Origin: Bdellovibrio sp. GT3
Lineage (GTDB): Bacteria; Bdellovibrionota; Bdellovibrionia; Bdellovibrionales; Bdellovibrionaceae
Direction of reading: 5' to 3'
DNA: 64,000 bases
NCBI RefSeq assembly: GCF_037996765.1
Contig: NZ_JBBNAD010000004.1
Location: 496,001 to 560,000, forward strand
The position numbers were made by a program, and so were the translations under genes. The notes under the pieces were generated by a model. The model was given only the letters and a program-made list of their open reading frames with translations, was not told the origin of the DNA and did no database searches. Below are positions 58,552-64,000 of this stretch, piece by piece; positions within the stretch are counted from its first letter, which is position 1; each line of letters opens with the position of its first letter.

Positions 58552-59991
58552 GTGAGGGGAACAACCTATCTGCTGGCGCTGTTAATCAGTGTTTTTGCAG
58601 GCTCCAATTCCATCGCCGCTGAATCCAGCCTAAGAATTCCGAAGTCGGAGGGCGTCAGCAAAGTCAAGAATCCTGAGAAATCAGAGGATTCCAGGCCGGC
58701 GTACGTCTACGGCCAAATTCGTATGGAAGGGATGCAGTACTTCACGGCTATTCCGGATTCTCCGCAACTTTCAAACTCTCAGCTTTTATCCGCGCGACTT
58801 TCTGTTCTTAAGGAAGCAAGTTGGATCGATGGTGCGTTCGATGTGACTGGTGGTACTTACTTTGCCCGTGGTCAGAATCACATGATTTTGCACGAGGCTT
58901 ACGTGGCTTCCAAGGGTGATGAGTTCAAAGTTTTTGTCGGTCGCAAAAAAAAGGACTGGAGTGACATCGATCACCGCTGGAACCTGGGTTTGTGGCAACC
59001 GTATTTGACTTTGGATGCGCTTCGTCCCGAGGAAGAGGGGCTGACCGGTATCTTCTTTGATTATAACAAAAAGAACTATCAGGTTTTGTTGATGGTCACT
59101 CCCATGTTTATTCCAAGCATGGGGCCGGATGTTCGCGAGGAAGGCGGCGGCTTGGTTGCTGACAATCGCTGGTATCGAGCACCATCACGCGATTACGCAT
59201 TCAACTCCCGTATTAATCAGATTACATACAAATTGGATATTCCCGAGCAAGCGAAACTCGTAAATAACGGTGGCGCTTCCATGATGACTCGAATCGGGGA
59301 TAAATCAAAAGGGACTTGGGTTGTGGCCAGCGCCGGGTACCTGCCAGTGAATGATCTGTTGTTGAAACGTCAGGCGTTTAAGCAAACATCGGCAGATAAA
59401 GTCGATGTGACGGTTTCACCAGCGGTGACGTATCACAAGATCGCTTCCGTGGACGTCGGTTATTCTTTTAAAGCTGTTAAAACCACGATTTCCGCCTTAA
59501 CAGATGAGCCTGAAGCGAAATTGCCGGAGGAAGAGTGGAGTATGCAAAGCTTGAAGCCACTGCAGGCTTATTCTGCAGCGGTGGATTTTGCTTTGAACGA
59601 TATTATCACTCGCCCGATTGCCGTGCAGATTTCTTACTTGAAAGTGGTGGGTGGCTCCATCGTGGATATCGATTCCACGGGCGTTCCTGATGATTTCACA
59701 CTTTATGATTCACGTATGAAGTTTTCCAACAGCTTGATGTTGCAGTTGGAAGGTCAGGTGGCAACCTGGTTCAGACGTCCGTTGGTGACGCGAATCAAAT
59801 ACCGCTATGACTATGATCAACGGGGCTCTTTGTTGAACACAGAGTTTCAATATTTCCCCACGCAGAAATGGGCCGTGGTGCTGGGCGGAGACGTTCTGGG
59901 TGTTCAGGATGAAGGGCATTTGCCTTCCAGTTTCCTGAATCAGTTCCGTGCCAACGACCGTTTCTATGGAGGCATGACATATGTTTTCTAA
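58552..59991 (+). CDS. Outer-membrane barrel-like protein, unknown function
   Basis: The 479-residue protein starts at GTG 58552 (GAGGAG upstream) with a signal peptide (ending SNSIAAES). The rest is a regular series of amphipathic strands such as YVYGQIRMEGMQYF, GAFDVTGGTYFARG, YKVFVGRKKKDW and TRIKYRYDYDQRGSLLNTEFQYF. It ends in YGGMTYVF with terminal Phe, as barrel proteins do, so it is a porin-like candidate with about 16 strands. Its end overlaps the start of the next gene by 11 nt, so the two are coupled. Confidence 0.7.
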   Translation: MRGTTYLLALLISVFAGSNSIAAESSLRIPKSEGVSKVKNPEKSEDSRPAYVYGQIRMEGMQYFTAIPDSPQLSNSQLLSARLSVLKEASWIDGAFDVTGGTYFARGQNHMILHEAYVASKGDEFKVFVGRKKKDWSDIDHRWNLGLWQPYLTLDALRPEEEGLTGIFFDYNKKNYQVLLMVTPMFIPSMGPDVREEGGGLVADNRWYRAPSRDYAFNSRINQITYKLDIPEQAKLVNNGGASMMTRIGDKSKGTWVVASAGYLPVNDLLLKRQAFKQTSADKVDVTVSPAVTYHKIASVDVGYSFKAVKTTISALTDEPEAKLPEEEWSMQSLKPLQAYSAAVDFALNDIITRPIAVQISYLKVVGGSIVDIDSTGVPDDFTLYDSRMKFSNSLMLQLEGQVATWFRRPLVTRIKYRYDYDQRGSLLNTEFQYFPTQKWAVVLGGDVLGVQDEGHLPSSFLNQFRANDRFYGGMTYVF

Positions 59992-62900
59992 GAACTCTTT
60001 GATCGCCACTTTGATGGCGGCTGTGGTTGTATTTACTGCGGGATGTGATTCTAAAATCGGTGAGGCCCCACCTGAAACTGAAGCTCACGAGTATGCGGGT
60101 GCCTCTTGCCTTTCCAATACCGGTCCGGTGATTCAGGATTTTATCGCTGGCGAAGCACAAGATGGCGAGATCAATGCCCTGTGGAATTGCTTGAGTGGGG
60201 CAGTGCACAGTTTTCAGAGATATGTGCGTGGTAGCGACAAGTCCCGCTATACTTCTCAGGAGCTTGCGACGTTCATTGAAAAGAACTTCATGGACCAGAC
60301 CAAGTCTCCGCATATCAGCCCGGAACTACAACTTGAGTTCATGAAGCTTAAGCAGTTGTTCTTGGGTGGAAATGTCAATTACCTGACGCAAAAAGAACTG
60401 ACTCGTTTGCAGGATGTATTTGCTCTGCTTAACGGCATCACTCTGCGCATGAATCCGTACATGAAAATCATGGTTCTGAAGTGGGCTGTATCGGAAACAA
60501 ACCAGGTTCAAAGGGACATGCAGTTTTTTGAAGATGCCAATAAGGAATTGCAGAACTCTGCAAAATCCCTGGCCGTGCATATCGAAAACAATGGTCAGGC
60601 ATACAACATGTCTGATTTCGTCGCATTCCTGGATCAGTTGTCAGTGGCTTTGAAAGAAGACTGGTCGGCGGTGGAGTTGGTTCGCACCTACATGCCGGTG
60701 GTTAAAAAAGTTAAAAAAGCCCTGGCGGGTGGTAATGAACATGCCATTGCTCCCAATGAATGGCGTCGTTTCAGTTTGTTGGGTGCCCGTGGTTACATTC
60801 AGTACCTGCGATATCACTATTTTATCGAGGAAGTCCCGGAAACCGACACGGGTTATCGTCTGACCTATCTGGCGCGCACAATGGAAGATGTGCTTTCCGT
60901 ATTCCATGATCTGGTTTCTGAAAAACCAGAGGGCGTGGTTTCTCGCGAGGAAGTAAATGATCTGTTGCTGACTTTCTCAAAGGTTTGGCCAGAATTTAAA
61001 ATCTCCTCAAAAATGATCATGGAATCCATGAAGGTGAAACAGCTGATCTTTGGTGGCAGTATGGACTCATTTACCACAAATGATTTCAAGACCGCTCGGA
61101 TGAAGGTGAACCGCCTGAAGGTGTTGGTTGAAAAGTTCCTGCCATATTATCCGATCTACAGTCGTGACTGGGATCCTCAGATGTATTCCTTCGAGGAAGC
61201 CCAGAAGTATTTCGCGGACGCGCAAAGTGTTTTGGAAAATTCTGGCACTGAGCTCGGGGCTTTGGTTGAAGGTCCTTACGACCTCAATGACCTGATTGTG
61301 CTTTTGCGCGAATACGAAAAACTTTATCCTTACAAACCAAAAACAGGGGATGCGAAAAAAGACTATGTTCCTTTAAGCGAACAGCTGCAAAAATTAATGC
61401 CGCTGATAGTGGATGGCAAGAACATGGTCTTTGGCGGCAATGACTCCACGTTGTCGAAAAAAGTCTGGAGCCCTTTGATGGCCCTGGGGGCTCGTGTTTA
61501 CATGAGTTCCTTGTACCACCATTACTTTGTGTCGGGTAAGGCTTTGGATGAGGCGCAGACGCTTACGTCGGTTTCCATTTTCACCAATCAAAGTTTGAAT
61601 CTGGCCCGGGATATTCTGGTTAAAAAATCGTCTCATCAGTTGTCGATCAAAGAAATCATGTTGATTGCGAACCGTCTGAATCAGGCAGGGTATATGCCTG
61701 AAAAAACCAAGATGGACTCCTTAAAGACCTTGATTGATCTTGTGGTGAACAATGTTCTGGTTTCGCCGGAAGACCGTCTGGGGAATTACGTTCCGAATGC
61801 GATCACGATGCACTCCCTGGAGTTGTTGCGTGAAGAAGTGCAGATCTGGGTGGATACAGAGATCTTCTTTTCCAAGCTGACTCGCAAGTTCAATAAAAAC
61901 GATGGCCTGCGCCCTCGTGATTTTGCTGAGGCTATTGAAAAAGGTCGTACCAATATTGATAGCTCAGCGGCTCTGCGCGAAGGTTTGAAAGAGCTGGGCT
62001 TTGCTGTCAACACTCCGGCGCCGATGACGATTGATTCCAAAGGTCGTTTGTATATTTCCCGTGAACTGGCTCAGGTCTATGACCGTGCCTCCATGGCACA
62101 GCTGAATTTGAATCGTATGTTGGCGCGTGTGATGATGCGCTCGTTTGCTGGCAATCTGTCCCGTATCAAGGCCTATGCGGGCGTGACGCTGGAGGAAGTA
62201 AACGCCGTATTTAAAACGGTGAAACCATTCTTTGTGGATCTTGAGATGCTGGAACCGGAAAACGACACCTTCGGGGATGCGCGCTTCCGTGATGCCAATA
62301 TCTTTATGGGGCATTCAGACGGCAACAAGTACGCTTCATTTACTGAGCTGACGGATTTGGTCGGGATGTTGTGGTCCGGTGTGACTGTGAATACCATGCT
62401 GACAGAAACTTTGCCTAAAGACTGTCAGTTTGAAGAGTGGGTAAAGAACAAGAAAACCGGCAAAGCCAAGCTTGAGAAAATGGTGAAGGTTGATTGCGCA
62501 GCCAATGCGTATCGATTCTCATTGATGGATTCCATGACGGCGACACCGGCATTCCGCAGTTACCTGAAGTCTGCGAACAAAGAACTGACTTTGGAGTTTA
62601 TCAATAACATCTTCAAGTCCTCGGGCTATATTCCGAACAAATCCCGCACGACGAAGCTTGCGGATTTGGGGCAGGTTCCTCATGCCATCCAGTACGTGGA
62701 AATTCTATTTGCACGCTTTGATATGGATAACGACGGTTATTTGACTCAGTACGAAGCGTCCAAGGCCTTTGATCTGTTCGCGGATTTGCTAAAGCAATAC
62801 GCCGGTGATCAAGTGGCTCCGAAAGATTTGGAATCCGTGTTCATGTTCCTGCTTCGTTACGGAAAAGCCCCAACAACGCTAAAAGAAAAAGCGACGTGGT

Positions 62901-63049
62901 TCCTGCGTTGGAAGGGCAAGCCCCACAACTGGCAAGTGGCCGCAGATCGCGGTCAGCTGGCACGCATCCTGGGCTACATCGCCGACATGAGCAACGCCTC
63001 AACAGCCGCATCAGTGCCAGAAATCTCCGAACAGGATCTGGCTCTTTAA
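59981..63049 (+). CDS. Large repeat-containing lipoprotein with EF-hand
   Basis: The 1022-residue lipoprotein has the lipobox VFTAGC at residues 17-22, so Cys22 is lipidated. Four similar motifs occur near residues 120, 243, 350 and 479: KLKQLFLGGNVNYL, KKVKKALAGGNEHAI, MKVKQLIFGGSMDSF and GKNMVFGGNDSTL. Motifs 2 and 4 continue into near-identical LGARxYxxxLxxHYF. This gives two tandem units of about 233 residues. Near residue 905 RFDMDNDGYLTQYEAS is a canonical EF-hand loop for calcium. It follows the barrel gene with an 11-nt overlap and ends overlapping the convergent TIGR02147 gene by 4 nt. Family not recognised. Confidence 0.75.
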   Translation: MFSKNSLIATLMAAVVVFTAGCDSKIGEAPPETEAHEYAGASCLSNTGPVIQDFIAGEAQDGEINALWNCLSGAVHSFQRYVRGSDKSRYTSQELATFIEKNFMDQTKSPHISPELQLEFMKLKQLFLGGNVNYLTQKELTRLQDVFALLNGITLRMNPYMKIMVLKWAVSETNQVQRDMQFFEDANKELQNSAKSLAVHIENNGQAYNMSDFVAFLDQLSVALKEDWSAVELVRTYMPVVKKVKKALAGGNEHAIAPNEWRRFSLLGARGYIQYLRYHYFIEEVPETDTGYRLTYLARTMEDVLSVFHDLVSEKPEGVVSREEVNDLLLTFSKVWPEFKISSKMIMESMKVKQLIFGGSMDSFTTNDFKTARMKVNRLKVLVEKFLPYYPIYSRDWDPQMYSFEEAQKYFADAQSVLENSGTELGALVEGPYDLNDLIVLLREYEKLYPYKPKTGDAKKDYVPLSEQLQKLMPLIVDGKNMVFGGNDSTLSKKVWSPLMALGARVYMSSLYHHYFVSGKALDEAQTLTSVSIFTNQSLNLARDILVKKSSHQLSIKEIMLIANRLNQAGYMPEKTKMDSLKTLIDLVVNNVLVSPEDRLGNYVPNAITMHSLELLREEVQIWVDTEIFFSKLTRKFNKNDGLRPRDFAEAIEKGRTNIDSSAALREGLKELGFAVNTPAPMTIDSKGRLYISRELAQVYDRASMAQLNLNRMLARVMMRSFAGNLSRIKAYAGVTLEEVNAVFKTVKPFFVDLEMLEPENDTFGDARFRDANIFMGHSDGNKYASFTELTDLVGMLWSGVTVNTMLTETLPKDCQFEEWVKNKKTGKAKLEKMVKVDCAANAYRFSLMDSMTATPAFRSYLKSANKELTLEFINNIFKSSGYIPNKSRTTKLADLGQVPHAIQYVEILFARFDMDNDGYLTQYEASKAFDLFADLLKQYAGDQVAPKDLESVFMFLLRYGKAPTTLKEKATWFLRWKGKPHNWQVAADRGQLARILGYIADMSNASTAASVPEISEQDLAL

Positions 63050-63861
63050 ACTTCCAGCCAATCTAAATTTAAAAGATACAGGGTTTCCGACGGTGATGGG
63101 TCGGAAACTTCGCGGACTTTTTTGATGGAATCCAAAAGCAGGCTGCGCACTTTCGATACGTCCTCTTTGGAAAGGCAAATCGCCAAACTATAGGCAAGCT
63201 CGCTGGTGCTTTCCATTGATGCGTGACGGGACATCGCTTGCAGGCGCCACTGACTGTGATGGGTGCCGATCTGATAAGAGTCATGACCCAAGTGCATGTG
63301 CGTGGGGCCTACGTTAAAGCGCGTGCCTTCCTGTATGCAAAGTCCTTTGTCCAACAGAAAGTCCATGGCATCGGAGCATTCTTTAACTGGTATACCCAGG
63401 CGTTTTGCAATGTCTTCGATGGAGTTGCACTCGGGGAGCACGGACGCCAGGCGAATGGCTGCATAAACCCAGGAAGAATAAAATCGAGTGTTGTCTTCCG
63501 AAGACAATAAAACATTTTCATGGGGAACAACGCCGGAAATTTGATTGTGCTTCAATCTGAGCTCTTCAAGTTCACGGGACAACTCCTGACGAAGTTCTTC
63601 GGAACCTGCGCGATCGTAGTCAGCCATTCGTAAGAAATAACGTTTTTGCCATGTACCCAGACTCATATAGTTTGCGATGCCCAGGGCTTGTTCTGCATTT
63701 AATGAGCGCTCGCCGCTTAAAATCAGACTGAAATACGACGGGAAGACGCCAGCGGCTTTTGACAGACGTCCATTGATTCCACGACGTTCCGTCGGTGAAA
63801 GGCTTTCGATATAGGCCTTCACGAAATCGACGGGTTTTTTGAAAAGGAAGATGTCAGTCAT
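63046..63861 (-). CDS. Second TIGR02147/DUF4423-family putative regulator
   Basis: The 271-residue protein begins MTDIFLFKKPVDFVKAYIESLSPTERRGINGRLSKAAGVFPSYFSLILSGERSLNAEQALGIANYMSLG, a TIGR02147-type HTH-like region. The middle is a winged-helix segment (YSSWVYAAIRLASVLPECNSIEDIAKRLGIPVKECSDAMDFLLDKGLCIQEG) and the C-terminus is LAYSLAICLSKEDVSKVRSLLLDSIKKVREV. ATG 63861 is chosen; a TTG at 63870 is the alternative. Neither has an SD. AT-rich palindromes lie directly upstream. It is a paralogue of 38338-39108. Confidence 0.83.
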   Translation of the reverse strand: MTDIFLFKKPVDFVKAYIESLSPTERRGINGRLSKAAGVFPSYFSLILSGERSLNAEQALGIANYMSLGTWQKRYFLRMADYDRAGSEELRQELSRELEELRLKHNQISGVVPHENVLLSSEDNTRFYSSWVYAAIRLASVLPECNSIEDIAKRLGIPVKECSDAMDFLLDKGLCIQEGTRFNVGPTHMHLGHDSYQIGTHHSQWRLQAMSRHASMESTSELAYSLAICLSKEDVSKVRSLLLDSIKKVREVSDPSPSETLYLLNLDWLEV

Positions 63862-63869
63862 GGCGCGCA

Positions 63870-63918
63870 ATTAATCAAATGATTAATGAAAACACAATTA
63901 ATTAGTTAATAATTAATT
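63870..63918. promoter_or_regulatory. Two AT-rich palindromes upstream of the second TIGR02147 gene
   Basis: ATTAATCA-AA-TGATTAAT (63870-63887) and AATTAATTA-GTTAA-TAATTAATT (63896-63918) are perfect inverted repeats. They fill the space between the regulator start (63861) and the divergent gene starting at 63973. They look like operator sites for autoregulation and/or control of the divergent gene. Confidence 0.6.
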
Positions 63919-63972
63919 TACGCGCATCGCAGCACTGTGCTAGAACCCTTCTCATTCAAGGAGTTCAAGGTG

Positions 63973-64000
63973 ATGAAGCATCTTTTGCTAACGGCAGTTC
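63973..64000 (+). CDS. Start of an exported protein gene (partial)
   Basis: ATG 63973 has AAGGAG (63958-63963) 9 nt upstream. The first residues (MKHLLLTAV) look like a signal peptide. The gene runs off the right edge and cannot be identified. It diverges from the second TIGR02147 gene across the AT-rich palindromes. Confidence 0.6.

Noticed and set aside
1-64000. tRNA, rRNA, CRISPR arrays, transposases and prophage genes
   Set aside because: None was recognised by eye on either strand: no CCA-ended cloverleaf, no regularly spaced repeats with unique spacers, no DDE or tyrosine recombinase motifs.

Overview
The window looks like a chromosomal segment of a predatory Bdellovibrio-type bacterium (Bdellovibrionota). 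The reasons are two TIGR02147/DUF4423-type regulators (a family I know mainly from Bdellovibrio and Fibrobacter), many small secreted proteins of unknown function, a secreted protein with an HEYL motif typical of this group, an mreC-mreD-mrdA-rodA cell-shape operon, and a moderate GC content with strong SD sites (GGAG/AAGGAG). No tRNA, rRNA, CRISPR array, insertion sequence or prophage gene was seen.

Layout. 1-4.6 kb: end of an asparaginase-like gene, lpxC, an L,D-transpeptidase-like protein, a secreted papain-fold-like protein and an AlkZ-related protein. 4.7-15.2 kb: a siderophore operon of seven genes (PepSY membrane protein, MFS exporter, iucA-, iucB-, iucC- and iucD-like genes, TonB-dependent receptor) whose order matches the enterobacterial shiF-iucABCD-iutA aerobactin locus. 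15.3-21.6 kb: HNH nuclease, a ComEC split into two overlapping genes, TPR and LysM envelope proteins, and dprA, so two DNA-uptake functions lie close together. 21.6-30 kb: a candidate structured RNA, an LptF/G permease, a degenerate receiver protein, thioredoxin, a lytic transglycosylase, a MerR-type HTH fused to a DNA polymerase III alpha-like domain, and a Mut7-C protein. 29.6-34.3 kb: mreC-mreD-mrdA-rodA on the minus strand. 34.4-43.8 kb: a SurA/PpiD-like protein, a T-fold candidate, a secreted EEP-family enzyme, a cluster of small secreted proteins around a TIGR02147 regulator, then cdd, a YceF-type maf, folE2 and fur with a Fur box. 44-51 kb: SWIM/J-domain protein, small proteins, uvrA, DUF475/TerC membrane protein, EamA transporter, ferredoxin reductase-like protein. 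51-64 kb: outer-membrane and lipoproteins, a second papain-like secreted protein, an HD-GYP phosphodiesterase, a DUF1338 protein, an M14-like peptidase, an alpha/beta hydrolase, an outer-membrane protein/EF-hand lipoprotein pair and a second TIGR02147 gene with AT-rich palindromes at its promoter.

The most unusual items are: (1) the MerR-PolIII-alpha-like fusion at 26426-27934; (2) a tripartite TGCGGCA/TGCCGCA operator-like repeat at three promoters of the small-secreted-protein cluster, one just before the TIGR02147 start; (3) a 39-bp element found at the 3' ends of two convergent transcripts, whose differences preserve a hairpin through G-U pairs; (4) the complete aerobactin-type locus in a predator; (5) several RBS-masking inverted repeats, very small ORFs and a candidate structured RNA. 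All assignments come from reading motifs by eye; no database search was run.
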